Shown in pieces: positions 43,220 through 56,300 of a stretch of 64,000 nucleotides of DNA. The notes beneath the pieces were generated by a model. It worked only from the letters and a program-made list of their open reading frames with translations. It searched no databases and was not told the DNA's origin. The position numbers were made by a program, and so were the translations under genes. Every line of letters begins with the position of its first letter. The stretch's first letter is position 1. Origin of the DNA: Fratercula arctica (lineage: Eukaryota > Chordata > Aves > Charadriiformes > Alcidae); contig CANTUZ010000004.1 in assembly GCA_947846985.1 (NCBI GenBank), positions 6,066,927 to 6,130,926 on the forward strand, given 5' to 3'.

Positions 43220-46200
43220 CTCCGCGTCTCCGAGACTCCAGCGGCTTCAGCAACAACCGGAGCGCTCACATTTTGTGGGAAGCTGTGCCATGAGCACACT
43301 GGAATTGCTTCTTCCTTTCTGCTTTTTGGTAGATGATTAAAAAAGGGGAAATTGCTGACTACTTTAAAACCCTTTTAAGTGCACAGAGGCCAATTCCCTC
43401 AGCTTCCAACAGACCTGCAGTTTTTTTCATCATCAGGAACACCACCACACGTGGACATGGGATCGCAAACCACAGCCAGCCCAAGAACATCAGCATTCAT
43501 GCCCACTGCCCTACCTCTACACACAGAGTTTTCTTGCAATGGCTACACAGAAATTCTCATTTGTCATTTCGCCATATCTTCCTTTTTACTGCCTAGGGTT
43601 TCTCGGTGCTTCCAGGGTAACCAGTAACGCCCAGTAATGACAGCAATAGCATGGAGAGTAACAGCAACAGCTCTGCAGAAAGCCCTCTGGCAGCTGGAGG
43701 AGCCAGTAACAACCGCTCTGACAGCGCTCGTGCCCCAGAAGCAATTCTCCAACCCCCCAGCGGCATCCCTGCGCTGCCGGCAGGACGGTGGATATCCCAG
43801 AGCAAACACACAGCAATGGGAACTCAAACAGAAACTGTATTGGCATCTGGCACCAGCTGCAATTGTAAGGTTGGATTCTAGGTTTTTTTCAAGTCAGGAA
43901 CACTCACAGTCAACTAGGTATGGGACAAGGAGAAAATGCAATTTATATGAACAGAGGAAACACGTTATTTCTATTTTATTCTGTTCTTTCCTGTATTTTT
44001 CCACTCTTATCCCTGTGTTGCTTTCAGTTACACCTGAATCATGTGATTCAGATCCTCAGCTGACTTCAAAGAAACTATGACTTTTTCTACCAAATTCAGA
44101 GGGTAGCCCGTATTACTTATGCCCACAGTAATACATGGTATGCTGATAGGTGATCCCCCAAAACTTCCAATTCCTTAATTATCATCAGAATTCTTTTTTT
44201 TCTGATTGAACTTACTGTCCAAAAAGTGGATTCAGCTTTAATATTATCTGCCTTCAGCTTTAAAGGCGTGGAAAGGAAATCTTAGGCCCTACAAGTACTT
44301 AATGAACCCTTAAGGTGCTCTCTTATAACGATTTGTTACATATCACAGTAATTCACAGATGCTGTGTCTCATTTTCCCTAGTTGGAAAAGGGTTGTTGAA
44401 AATATGTAAACATTTTTCAAGTGTTTGAAAATGGAAAGTATCAAATGCAGTGCTAAAGGTATTGATATTTACATCTTTCTACCCGCGAGCTCAGCGTCAG
44501 AGCTGGCAGACCTCAGCCACAGTTACAGCAGTAAAGACTTTCCAAGGCCCAGCGTGGACATTGTCCCCCACGCTGATCCCCACCGTCCCTAGAAAGCAGC
44601 ACAGCCAATTTCTTGGTCACACCATTATCTCTGGTGGCTTCCTCAGGGGCTGCGGTGGCCGAGAGCACAGGATTGCCCATGGCAAGTGAACCACATCACA
44701 GATCATCCTCACCACTTCTCCTGTGTGTCATTCAGAAAATTACCGCCTTGGCATCCTCACTTCTATATGCTACATGGGTAGGGATGAGAAAAAGCAGGAA
44801 CACTCAATGCTGTCTAAATTTTTTCTACCGGCACTTCTTTCCTTAGCAACCTGCTTTAAAAAAGACACAGATTCCTACAGAGAGCAACTCAGTAAATTAG
44901 AGAAAATTTGTTAACAAAGCATGTTAGCTGCTCCAAATTCCTCGACGCAGCTACCTGAGGTCACCCCCTGCGGTACCTCTTCCCACCGCCTCCAGAGAAA
45001 ATCCAAACTTCTGCTTCCGCCAACCTGAACCAGGTCCAGCCTGACCTTTGCACGGTGAGGTGGGGGAGACTCATCTCACCGAGACTCAAGGGTGGAGGCT
45101 CCGGCCCCCGTTTCCTAATCCTCCTGCTAGTCCCTGGGACAAATGACAGCAGCGAGCACGCCCAATGTTCATGAGAAAAGCACCCATATGGTGCAGGATG
45201 GCTCCCAAGGTTACTCAAGGCTGTTGCAGCTGCTGAGAAGTGGACAAAAAATTTGGGGCAAGCGTGGCCAGGTGCCGGAGGAGCTACAGACCCATGCAGC
45301 CCATGTGCCTGCCCTGAGCTGCTCAGTGGGCACTGTGGGGCACTGCTCACCCAGCATCACTGAACGTCTCCAGGGCTGAGGAGCCGTACGATGGAGAAAG
45401 GATTCACCTCCAAAGGGCAAACCAGTACATGCCCAGAGAGACAGTGAAGGACAGCCATGGAGATCAGAGCTGCCACATGCATCCATTTGAAGAGATCACG
45501 AGACACCGCAAGTCCAACCACAGCTCACCAGCCCATCATACCAAAGCAGGAGAGGAGCATGTTTGGGAGCTGCCAGTCTTCAGGGTGGCTTTCTAAGACT
45601 TTTTGAGTATTCTAAGTGGTGGATTTCTGCATGACCAAGCTGAAAAGTCTTCCCCAAGTGTGAAAAGATGGGCACTCTGAAGGGACGTGCCGCAAGAGTT
45701 TCAAACCTGCCGAGGTCAACTGCAGACCTGTGATAAGGGATCTCAAAAATCAGATTATCAACAAGCTCGGTTTCAGCTCCACTCTGCTGCTGGGCCAGTG
45801 TTTATTTGTCCAGGGTGGCAGGCGAAAGGTTAGTCCTTTATCTAGTTACTGCGAACAAAAGCGGAGGGAACACACATGGGCGGATAGGTCAGACTGTCAT
45901 GGGTGAGTGAACATCCAAACAACCCCAAAGACTTCAGGCCTTCTTATGGTAACCATACATCCTCGGTTGACAGCAGGGGAAAGAAGGGAAAAGAAGGCAA
46001 AATAAAGGATTTTCTGCCTTCAGAGATGGCTGAAACGCGTGCTAAGGGCATTTCCTTTCCCAAAGGGGGAAGACATGGTGGGAGCTGTGGTGTGAGACCC
46101 AGCACTTCTTTGTTAGTGACTGGAAATGGCTGTGAGACCCTTGGAATTAAAGTTACTGCTAAAGGACGACGTGTCATTTTACCACCAGCGCTAATGTTGC

Positions 46201-47264
46201 AGGGTAAAAAAGCTATAAATTCAAAAAAGTATTGGCTTGTTGGTTCTTTGTCCCCTCAAGGCATTTCAGCAAGCCCAAGAGGTTTGGGCTGGAGCTGGAC
46301 AATGCCCCCAAGGTCCCACTTCACTCCCCACATCCACATTTCACCAAGGGCGACAAGTCGGGATCCAAACAATCCCCAACTGGACATGCCACACAGAGCC
46401 CATAGTGCTGAGCGGGGACAGCCACGAGCCCAGCGAGCACAAGGTTGAGCCAGAAGCATGTTTTGGCCTACCAGAAGTACCTATCACTGCCCAGTATGAA
46501 TTTTGCATTTTCTAGTTAAAGCCCCAATTGCCTGGATTCTTATCTTATTCTTATAAATGCTTTGGAACTGCTTTTTCTTAAATGAGTGGGAATTAGAACC
46601 CACTCTGTAAATCTTTCCCTGAGCCCACTGCCCTGCTATCCCATTCTTGCAAGAGATGTCTTATACTCTTACTTTAAAATACCTGCTTAATTCAAATGTT
46701 AAATTAAGTTAGACTTGTTCACGTGATATGAAAGGGTCTTAAAACCTACTTATTTTTCCTAGTATGATTTTTTTTTTTCAACTATTGTACTATAACAGGA
46801 TTATAAGTTTTAATTGACTGACATTAAATCTTCCCTGCAAAATTGTAACTTTAATACCCGCTAGGACTATTAGATTTTTATTCATTATTTCTCATTACTG
46901 AAAAATCAGTTTGAGAGAACCCCTAGGGTCTTCCCCAAATAAGAATAAGATCCTATTAGTCCTACAAATCATACTCAAGTAAGTAATTCTTACTCAGGAG
47001 AAAAAGGCCATGGGGAATTAAGTAGCCAAAGGAACAGAAAGAACGGGGACTAGAAACCATTAACGCTGCTCACTGATGTTTTCCTTCGCATACAGAGACC
47101 AGCTGGCAGCCCCGAGACACTTGGCTTTCCCGCACCATCATCATCCCGCTCTGTAAACTGCTTAATTTGCATCACGTTTCTGGATTTCAGAATGCTGAGA
47201 CACGTTTAAGACTGTTTGACTATAAACAAATTAGCGGCAAATCTGCTGCACCTAAACAAAATAG

Positions 47265-47292
47265 CGCGAGAGAGAAAGAGAGAGAGAGAGCG
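47265..47292 (+). repeat. GA microsatellite
   Basis: An almost pure GA dinucleotide run with one AAA interruption, bordered by GCGC on both sides. Confidence 0.9.
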
Positions 47293-49885
47293 CTCACGCC
47301 TTCATGATATTCTGGTTGCTTTGTAAAAACCACCTACCCTGTTTAATAATCCCTGCAGACGTGTGCGAAGAACCTGCGATCCCATCGCACCTCCCACCTC
47401 CCCACCAGCCTCTGCCACAGGAGTGGTGGCTGGTCTAGCGCTGCTCTATTTTGGTACGGAGGAAGTTAAAAGCGAGAAAGATGAAAAGCATCGTTTTTCT
47501 CACACCCTAATAAAGTTTCAACCCCTTTAAAGTTACTTTTCCTTAAATAAAATTAAAAAAAAAAAAAAAGAAAGAAATATGCTCAATTAGGCGAACAATG
47601 CTTTTCCCCTGTAAATCACAGGGGAAGTGCTGGCCTCGGTGGCGTGTCACGTTGTGAGCGTGCGAGGGTCACGCTGGAGGGGCACTCATATCCGGACCCG
47701 CGGAGGGGGGAACGAAGTAGGAAAGATAAATTATTGCCTTTTGTTTTTCAGATTTCCAGGTGCTTGCAGTAAGTACCCACTGCTTCTTATCTCAGCTGTC
47801 ACGCCAGCAACAAGCCTCTCTCCCAACTACTGAATTTAATTACCCTAAAAGCGTAGCGGTCCTGATTTGGGCCAAAAGCCGAAAACCCCGTGTGCTCTTG
47901 AGCAATCTGTGAGAAATGCTGAAAATGATGTGGTTACCTGAGTGCTCGCCCCTGCCTGGGGGGAAGGACACAGCCACCGAAAGATGCTCGGCGAAGGATT
48001 TGCCTGCATCCCTCTGGTAACTCAGGGTGTATTTTTGCTTATTGAAGCAATTGTGGACTCAAGGCTGGGTCCTCAGACCACTCATGCTGCTGATTACACG
48101 AACGGCATTTAAACCCCACCCTGCACAATGTCCCCCAGAAGATCACCACATTTTTGGTGAAGTTATAGAATCGGCTATCTTGCACATGAACTGAAAAAGT
48201 CACACTTTGCCTGCTTCTGGTGTGTCCCGTGCGACCAACATGCTCCCCGGGGCGCAATCAAAACCATCTACACAGTCACGAGATTTTCGGCTGGTGCCTG
48301 TTACAGCTCTGCGTTAACATTTATCTTCCTCCCGTTCGGTGGGTGTCCTTACATACTGCAAATTAGAAAATTAATTCTGAAAGAAAAAGCTTCTTTTTAA
48401 TATTTGCTCTCTCTGTCCCTCTTAATTTATTTCCAGCTTTAAGCACATTCTCCTGGCGTTATGATTTATTACCCTGACCTATTTCCTGATCTAAGGGCAA
48501 ATACTTCCTCTCCTAATGACGTCTTGTTAAAGTTTTCAAACATAACATCTCCTCAGCCTTCAAATCTCCTTCCATCCATCCATAAGCATTAGCTTATTTG
48601 AGTCATTTTCTCAGGCAGAAACTCGCCCTGTTTGATCTCGTGAAGGTTTTTGTGGTAGGAGTAGCGTATTCTCAGTCACGATGTAAAACAAAGCGTGGGG
48701 AGCACAGCTTCTGCACTCTGCCTTTTCTCCAGGGCGATGCTCACTCACTGCACCGCTCGTCATTTAGCAGAGCTCAAGCAGTACTTGAGTCCCTTCTCAC
48801 CGGTCTTACCTAAGATACTCCCTTTCCTTTAATGTAATTCTGATTTATTCACCTTTCACTCCTGCCCATACAGTCAGTGACACCAAAATACAGAACTCAA
48901 CAGCATTCGGTGCTCTCTGTAAGCAAAGCAAACATTAGTCTTATGGGCTGTCCATACACTCTGACACAAGCCTTATATTCCAAACATGTATTCCTTGACA
49001 TATAATTAGTCGAAGTTACCATCCTCCATGCTGGGCATTCCCACCAGTGTGCACACCCTCGTGTAAGGGCTTGCAAGCTTATTTTCTTACACGAAGGAGC
49101 CTCCTTCAGCCAGGTCTACCCTTCTCCTCTGCATTTTAGAATCAAACAGAAAAAGAAAGCAAAACCTCCCCCATTATTTTAACTCTCACAAGTGACTGAA
49201 CTGGTAGCCCAGAGCAGCTCTATAGTCTTCCATGTCAATAACATCAGCCCCACTGAATGCACTGAATGAGAAACGTGCAGTTTTCATTAGACTGCCCTTA
49301 ATACAGAAAACGTGCATGTTCGGCAAGGTCGAGTGGAAACCCGCCATCTCTGGTGTGTCCATCGCTACAAATTAGTAAATCCACCTCCTGCAAAAGCAAG
49401 CCAGGGACTGAAAAGATAAATACCCACTTAGTAAAACAAAATAAAACCAGCTCTAGAAAGATGCAAGACCCTGAAGGAGGACTGAAATAGACCCTTGAAA
49501 ATAGTGAAGTAATGGGCTTAGAGTTTTATTATTCATATAAAGTTTAGTGACTTCAAAATGAACGCGAAGCCAAACAAGACTTGTTATCCCACTAAAATCT
49601 GTGCTGTAACTGAAGCCAGTACCCAGATGTTCTGTGGTAAAATCCGCCGCTTCGCTGCATAAAAGCACCACATACCCTGACGTACAGTCCTGGCTTGCCT
49701 TTATCCAAACCTACTTAGGTTCTGGATTATTTTTCTAGCAATCTTTTAAACTGCCATGGGAAGCATAAAAGGTGGTCTCCTACAAAACCGTTTGGTACCA
49801 GCTCGAAACACAACCACTTGCAGAAATAAATCAGGATTTCTTTTCAATAAACTGTTTACTACCAGCCTTTCGGAACATAAATTGT

Positions 49886-49925
49886 AGAAGAAAAAGCAGG
49901 GCCTGAGAAGAAAAAGCAGGGCCTG
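49886..49925 (+). repeat. Perfect 20-bp tandem duplication
   Basis: AGAAGAAAAAGCAGGGCCTG occurs twice with no mismatch, followed by AG of a third partial unit. Perfect identity suggests a recent duplication or an assembly artefact. Confidence 0.95.
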
Positions 49926-52820
49926 AGTTTAATAAACATCTCATCTTTTTATATATATTAAGGTACAAGACCCTGGCACACTTCAGAGCAAAAGGTCCGG
50001 TGAATAAGGTCTGTCCAGCCCTACCGAAGCCATGGGACGGGGAGCAGGCCACCGCATGGCTGGAGGCTGGAAACCCCACTGCACAGCCAAGGTGAGCCCC
50101 TGCTCCCCCGGCACCAGTAACCCACTTCAGCTCCCGGGGCACATCCCAGGAAGGGGTTTATCCCTTCATTTTCAGGGGACTTCTAAGGTGGACAAGCGTT
50201 AGGTGGACAAACCTTCTAAGGAGGACAAAGAGGACTTGAAGACGCCGTTTCTGCCCCTCTAAATAGGAGGAGAGGCTGGAAAAACCACGGCAGATGGGCC
50301 GGGAGCTGCGTGCCGGGAGCTTTAAACGTCGGATGAACACCGAGTATGTGGTGAAGGCATTCGAGCCGAAGAGGGAAGGCAGCGCAGGCGTTACGTGATT
50401 TTGAACAGCTTGCTTGACAGTTTGCACCATATTGTATTTATAAACATTGGGGAAACCTAAATGCTTCTCCTTGGTGTTTCCGAAGTAGTCATCCACAACA
50501 AAACAGGCGCGCAGGGCGATCCTACGCAGCTTGGTGTCACCTCCCTGACAACCTTCTTAAAATTAAAAAAAGGGGGGCCTGTATTAACCTCTGCGCGATC
50601 AGCATCCCACAGGGCATTCAAATTCCCTCTCAAACTGCACATCTGACCACCAAACCCCAAACTCTCCGTGGAGGGGGGGGTGCTGGGGTGTGAGGTAGCC
50701 CACCGGCTGATGACGCCAGCAATGCGTAATGCCTGTGCCACCGCCTGCCAGGGAACAGCCGGCTCCTCTCGCAGGCGCCACGGAGCCCAGTGCAGGACAC
50801 ATGCCTCACGTCACCTGTCTGGTGGGGCTGTGATGACAGGCAGCGGTGCTCACCCTCCGCCGCCCAAAAAAAATCAAGGGGTTTTCTGTGCGGGGCCGCA
50901 CAGAAACAGAGAGAGCGTGATGCTCCCACAGTCCTCATCATGGAAATGCGACAAGGCTGAAGGGATGTTTCAGATGTATTATAAAGCTCTTTCAAATTAA
51001 GATGGGCTCGTTATCTGCCGACACGGAAAGTGCACAAGGAACAGGTATTGCTTTCCTCACAACAGGATGAAACGCAGCCACAGGACACCAAATACATCCA
51101 TATCCTACCCCACACATGATGGGGTACTGCACATTTTTGCTTCACCACGCTGTCAGTGGTTGAAATAGAACATAAAATCTCTCAGTGCTTTAAAAAGTCC
51201 TCTCCTCCGTCAAGTATTAACAAATTTTGAATTCTAGACATTACTGTAAGTACTCACAGAGACTTCCTAGTGGTACTAGAAAGCTGACCTCGGCAGCTCT
51301 CCTCTTGCAGGTATGTGTTTTGCTACGAGGTAGGAGAGCGAGGCCGGGAGGATGAGGCATTCCTGACAAGAAGCAATCCAAAATGCCATTCCTAAAATAG
51401 CTAAGAATCAGCGATTTTCAAAGGAGGCTGAACAGAATCACAAAAGTTTTTTCTCCCTGCTCCCTTACAGCACAGCTAAGGGTGCTGACGATGTCTAACA
51501 CCCAGAGTGCTACTTTTACAGAACCAGGGTTCTGGCCAAGTCATCAGTGCCTTGCCAGGGTCACTTGCCAGTGTACAAATCACTCGCCACCAGGGAGGAA
51601 TTCACCCTCAAATCGCTCTCATCTCTTCCAGCTTCACACAGATACAACTCCACCGGCTCGACCAAGCGTGAAATCAGTGCACCTAGGCTAGTGCAGCCCA
51701 TCCTAAGATGGTGCTGCCATGGATGCTCGGATGGAGACATGGTGCCACCTTTGTGTCACTGAACATCCCCTGGTACCTGCTTGCAAACAGCCAGCGGGGC
51801 CAGGGAGATCTGTGTATTTACACCGGGGATCGTGCCTCCCCTCTGAGCTCACCTCCCGCAGCTCTGCCAAGCCACCAGAACAGCGATACTGTTTAAGCTC
51901 TTAATTAAAGATTGTAACTAGATGTTAACCAGATCGTTTGGTGGGGAGGAAAAGTCCAAGGGACGCTACAAGCTTCACAACCCACTCACCGAAACCAGCC
52001 CTGCAGAGGCTGCCCCGCTCATGTAGGCGCCCACCAGGACAATTTCCAGAGCTGCACTGGGCAGCACAGCACAGACGAGATCATGCTCATCCCTGGCACG
52101 GAGCTAACTGGGATGAGGAATCGGGGCACGTTACCACTCAAGTGTTAAATACATGCCGAACAAAAACACCCAGAGAATCACTGCTTTTCAAAAATCCGCG
52201 CTAGCCTCTAACTGTGAAGGTTTAAACACATAAAAGTTCTATCTGCAAGTGATTAAACAACGTTGCATAGCTATTGTCTCTGCGCTGGCGAAATAAAAAC
52301 ATGACCCAAGCCGCACTTTTAGCAAATCTCAGCACTTACATCCCACCGTTGAGTTTCCTGTCTACTTTTTTTGGTAAGCACATTTTGTTTCTTTCTTTTT
52401 CCGTTTTTTTTCTCCCCCGAAAACAAAGTATGATGCCAGGGGTGCTGGAACCGTTGCCTGCCTGGCACACACCCGCTGGATGGTGAGCCGGGGCTCCCAG
52501 CGGTAGCCCGGGCTGCGGGGCACCGGCCGCCGCCGGCTGAAAGAAAGCAAAAAACGGGGAGGAAAACCCAAATCTCCAAGGGGAAAGGCGGGGGGGAGAT
52601 CCCAGAGGGCGCCGAGGTCCTGCCGGCGGCATCCCGCAGAAGCGGTGCCGGGATGCGGGGGCTGCAGCCGGAGGGACGGCGCCGGGGTGGCCGCTCGTTG
52701 CGGCGCGTCCCCCGCCCCGCTGTAACCGAGGGGTCCCGCAGCCGGGGGAAGGGGGGTCACCGCGCCCCCCGACGGCAATCAGGGGGGTCCCGGTCACCTG
52801 CCCCGGTGCCAGTGCCTTAC

Positions 52821-52929
52821 CTTGCGGCGTCCGGTCCCGTCCTGTCCTGTCCCTCCCGCGGGGTTGGTGGGGGGAGGCGGGTGTTTTCCTAACCCCCTGC
52901 TCCGGCGGGGACGGGCTGCAGCGGGGACT
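52821..52929 (-). other. NDNF: Predicted NDNF non-coding exon 1
   Basis: The minus strand shows TATAAA at 52958-52953. A CA initiator-like dinucleotide has its A at 52929, 29 nt downstream of the first T, and a strong donor CGCAAG|GTAAGG has exon end 52821. This gives a 109-nt exon with no ATG-initiated NDNF coding. The known vertebrate NDNF gene has a non-coding first exon and its ATG near the beginning of exon 2, which fits the coding exon found at 34216-34407. The link is inferred from position, strand and splice motifs; transcript evidence is absent. Other starts within the island are possible. Confidence 0.6.
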
Positions 52930-52952
52930 GTGTCACGCACGTCCCTTCGCGC

Positions 52953-52958
52953 TTTATA
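52953..52958 (-). promoter_or_regulatory. NDNF: TATA box of the predicted NDNF promoter
   Basis: CTATAAAG on the minus strand stands out as an AT-rich island within CpG-rich DNA and is correctly spaced from the CA at 52930-52929. A TATA box in a CpG island suggests a focused start and regulated, tissue-specific expression, which fits NDNF. Confidence 0.6.
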
Positions 52959-53050
52959 GCCCCTTCCCTTCCCCACCCCTCCCCGCGGGGAAAAAAAAAA
53001 AAAAAGGGGAAGGAAAAAAACAATAAAAAACAGGGAAAAGGAGCCGGGAG

Positions 53051-53077
53051 CCCCCCCCGACCCCGACCCCCCACCCC
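53051..53077 (-). promoter_or_regulatory. G-quadruplex motif upstream of the NDNF TATA box
   Basis: On the minus strand the order is G4, T, G6, TC, G4, TC, G8. This is four G tracts with loops of one to two bases, a textbook fit to the intramolecular G-quadruplex pattern. It lies about 95-120 bp upstream of the TATA box on the NDNF sense strand. Function is inferred. Confidence 0.7.
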
Positions 53078-53360
53078 AGGGCACCCGCCGCCGCCCGGGG
53101 CGAGGGCACAGCCCCGGAGGAACCGCGGGGCCGGGAAAAGTTTGCAGGAGGGGCGCGGAGGGGCGCGGAGCGGCGCGGCGGCCGGCGCGTCTCGCTCCTG
53201 CCGGCGGGGCGGGGGTGCCCCGCGGAAAGAGGGGGGGGGGTAACCGCTCCGCCCCGCTCCGCGGAGGGGCGGGCCCGGGGGGAGCCCCGGTCCCGAGGGG
53301 GGGGGACACACACCACCGCCACCACCCCCCCCGCCCGGCTTTGTGCCTCCCTCGCCTCCG

Positions 53361-56300
53361 CAGCTGCGGTGCGAGGAGCTACTCAACATCCATCTTGGAA
53401 GGGTTATCCTGGCTGGAAGTCGGGACGGGGGGGAAAGGGAGGAGGGGGCGACAGGGTACGCTGTGAGATAAAGAGGGGGGGCTGCGCTCCCGCTTCTCTT
53501 CACGCAGCCGCTGCTTGAAGGGGTTGGGGGTTGCGGGAATGCTGCGGAACATCCCAACAGCGATGCAGAGACGGGCAAGGATGTGGGAGAAATGGTTTTT
53601 ATTAAGCCCTCCCGCAATTTAGCAAACGGGTCTCGAAGCTGCGTATGCAGCCTCTCACCTTCTCCCTCCTTACGTTTTCAGGGTCGGGGAGTGAGGGGCA
53701 TTTCTCTTACCTGGGAGCTGCAACGAAAAGGCAGAAAGTATCCTTTGCCATTTAAAAACAAATCCCTCTCTCTTTTTATTTCTTTTTTTGGCACATCAGT
53801 CATAAAAATGTCAAGTGCTACATAAGCATTAGACAAGTTATTACCAATAGCAGCTGATGGGGTAATTTCCCTGAAGGTAATCACTTCAACAGATTTGGGG
53901 AGCAAAAAATAAAATAAAACCTCCTTCTTTCACAAACCACTGAGCAAATCTGACAGCAAAGCCTCAGCAGAGGGATGCAAATTGTCATATTCTGTAGGGT
54001 GACAATCAGCTTCACTCCGCGAAGACACAGCCCCCAAGAGCTCATGTCTTCGGGGAGGCGTAGCTGTCCAGACCTCTGCTAATTGCCATTAGTTACTGCC
54101 ACTTACCTCCTGCTCTGTCAGCTACACAGAGAAGTCAGGTCGCTCACTGCAAGCCAGTGAGCGCTCTGCCCAAGGGGTCTGCTCAAAAATTTAAGTTCAC
54201 CAAAAGAAACCCAGGATTAAGAAAAAGCGCCCCACAGGAGCCCCCATCCAGTTATCCTTCTGTTTTCATGTCCCTATTTTTACATATTTCACAACTATAT
54301 TTATCATTTTCAAATAGGGTAGGAGTTTGGGGAACAGAGGAAAGACATATAAGTTTAGAATTAAGTTTAAGGAGAACCTATAAATACCTGGTATTCGCAC
54401 ACGGCATTCCGACTTCTTCCCTTCTAGAGGATCGTTTGCCTTCAACACCTCAATAAAAAAAATATCTCAGCAACTACACGTGCTCCTCTTCTGCTGCAGA
54501 AGACACGGAGACTCAATCATCCAAAAACGGGAGAATCTGACTAAACAAGAAAGCCAAAATTAGTAAAGAAAACCCAGTGCAATCTCACTAGTTTTTTCCC
54601 CAAGCCTTTGTAGCCAGCAGAGAGGGATGTGCTCAGGTGAAGGCAGGCAGCTGCCTTCGGCTACAATTTGTGGCACAAAAGTATTCTGTAGAGCCTGCAA
54701 AAATGGCTGGCTCCGATTTGAGGTCATTAGAGGTAAAATATTGCTACCCAGCCAAAGAGCTCTTGAGCCTCTGCGCTTCACACACAGGCAAACCGATTAT
54801 TTTTAACCCGAGGACAGTTTTAGTGCTATTGTTCTTAGAGGGTATTACTGTTTGTGATTTCAGGGGAAGCAAGATGACATCCCCGGGATGTTATTTACTG
54901 AGGTATGTGAATACCGACTCCTCTGCGTATAGCTAACTCTTTTTTTTGGGGTGCTTGCAGTTCCACCTCTATCACAACTGTAAATCTCTATCGTGATTTA
55001 AAGCATAGTGCAGAGCAACTCCCAGCCAGAGGAACAGTTAAAACACTTTCAGAACAAGACTCACTGTTCTCAAAATTTACAAGGTACAAAAATATTATAC
55101 ACAGATATGGAAGGCAGATTAGGGATTTAAATGCTGAAAATTACGTGAATGCCTGGGAGGTACGAGGGCAGCCAGTTACATGGAAACCAAACAAAGAAAG
55201 CCCAAAATATGGAAAATTCTTGCGGGTAGGTGATTCCTTTTAAGTCCATTTAACTGTCCCAGGTACTATCCCAGCACCTAGGAAATTGGTACTGAAATGC
55301 TGCCCCCCAGAATCCAGAGATGATTGGTGTTTGTACAGTCTTTACAGGAGCAGCTTCCAGGCATGGCAGCGTATCACATCCAGGGCAAGAAGTCTTTGAC
55401 TGTAAAATGCCCTTCCTTATGCCATTGCAGCAAAACTGAGAAACTAAAGGGGGAGAAGATCGGCAAATGTAGCCAAGCCCTAAATGGCTTGGCTTTGGGC
55501 GCTCATCTTATCCTTCCACCACCTCAAAGGCTTCCAGGGAACCGAGTTTTACCAGCAAAAATGGGCGCAAGAATGAATTTCAAGAGGTGCACACTAAATA
55601 CTGATGAGAACCAAATTACTCATTCGCATGCAGTTGCGATCTCTGCCTGGAGCTGTGGATCATTTACTTGGGGGCTGAAACTGTTTTGACTTAAGTGAGC
55701 AAATAAATATCCAAAATGTGGAACATCTGTAATTGGTTCAACAAGGGCGACTGTAAACTGTCTGGACTGACAATTGTGCTCTTCACGGTTTCACCACGCT
55801 GGGAGACCCTATTAGAGCAGATGGATAGGTGCTACCAGAAAACAAGATGCATGTTATGTATTACGGAGAAAAAGAGGAGGAAATGTTTAATAAGCTGTCC
55901 ATTGAATAAATCTGAATAATAAATCTTTCCAAAACAAAAATGGAAATGGGCAATTGGATATTCTAGGAGGAGAGGAAGAGGGATAATTCAACATATAAAT
56001 AATTCATTGCAAATTTTAGCACCCAGTGCTGCTGTGCATTTGGTATGGAGGACAGATGACACTGTGTGTGCTTGCATGTATGTGTTTAATTGCATGTATA
56101 TATAACTTTTTTCACCCAATTATGTGGTTCTTATGATGCAGATTTGAAGATCTGTTATCAGTAATGCATCTATCAACAATTGTTGCTGGGGAAAGGGTAT
56201 CTTTATCTATTAACCTCAGAAACTGAGATGCTAAACCAGGCTTATCAATCAATCATGCCTCATAGGCCACGATGGGTTTTTGTTTTACAGCATGACACAG

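Larger units (their letters stand above)
34408..52820 (-). other. NDNF: NDNF intron 1 (predicted)
   Basis: About 18.4 kb between the exon 2 acceptor and the predicted exon 1 donor (GTAAGG, starting at 52820). Its contents are non-coding as far as can be seen. They include a C-rich stop-poor block at about 35690-36350, a short CR1 tail at 38181-38220 and GC-richer patches near 38.7-39.3 kb and 43.06-43.28 kb. An A/T palindrome lies at 41039-41072, a GA repeat at 47265-47292 and a 20-bp tandem duplication at 49886-49925. Frames of up to 269 codons are present (38639-39448, 42081-42737 and 45903-46448) but none resembles a known family. The left limit is firm; the right limit depends on the exon 1 prediction. 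Confidence 0.65.
52440..53360. promoter_or_regulatory. NDNF: CpG island at the NDNF promoter
   Basis: The sequence is very G+C-rich with many CpG dinucleotides and CGCGG/GCGCG clusters, flanked on both sides by AT-rich DNA. It lies about 18 kb upstream of the NDNF start codon and contains the TATA box and exon 1 donor on the minus strand. Several G or C homopolymer runs give G-quadruplex potential. The long frames on both strands here (up to 242 codons) are explained by the scarcity of stop codons in GC-rich DNA. Confidence 0.75.

Noticed and set aside
45903..46448. 181-codon plus-strand frame
   Set aside because: No recognisable domain. The residue mix (Pro, Ser, Gly, Arg) reflects base composition.
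52889..53617. 242-codon minus-strand frame at the NDNF CpG island
   Set aside because: Low-complexity Pro/Gly/Arg translation of CpG-island DNA across the TATA box and G runs; typical stop-free GC-rich sequence.
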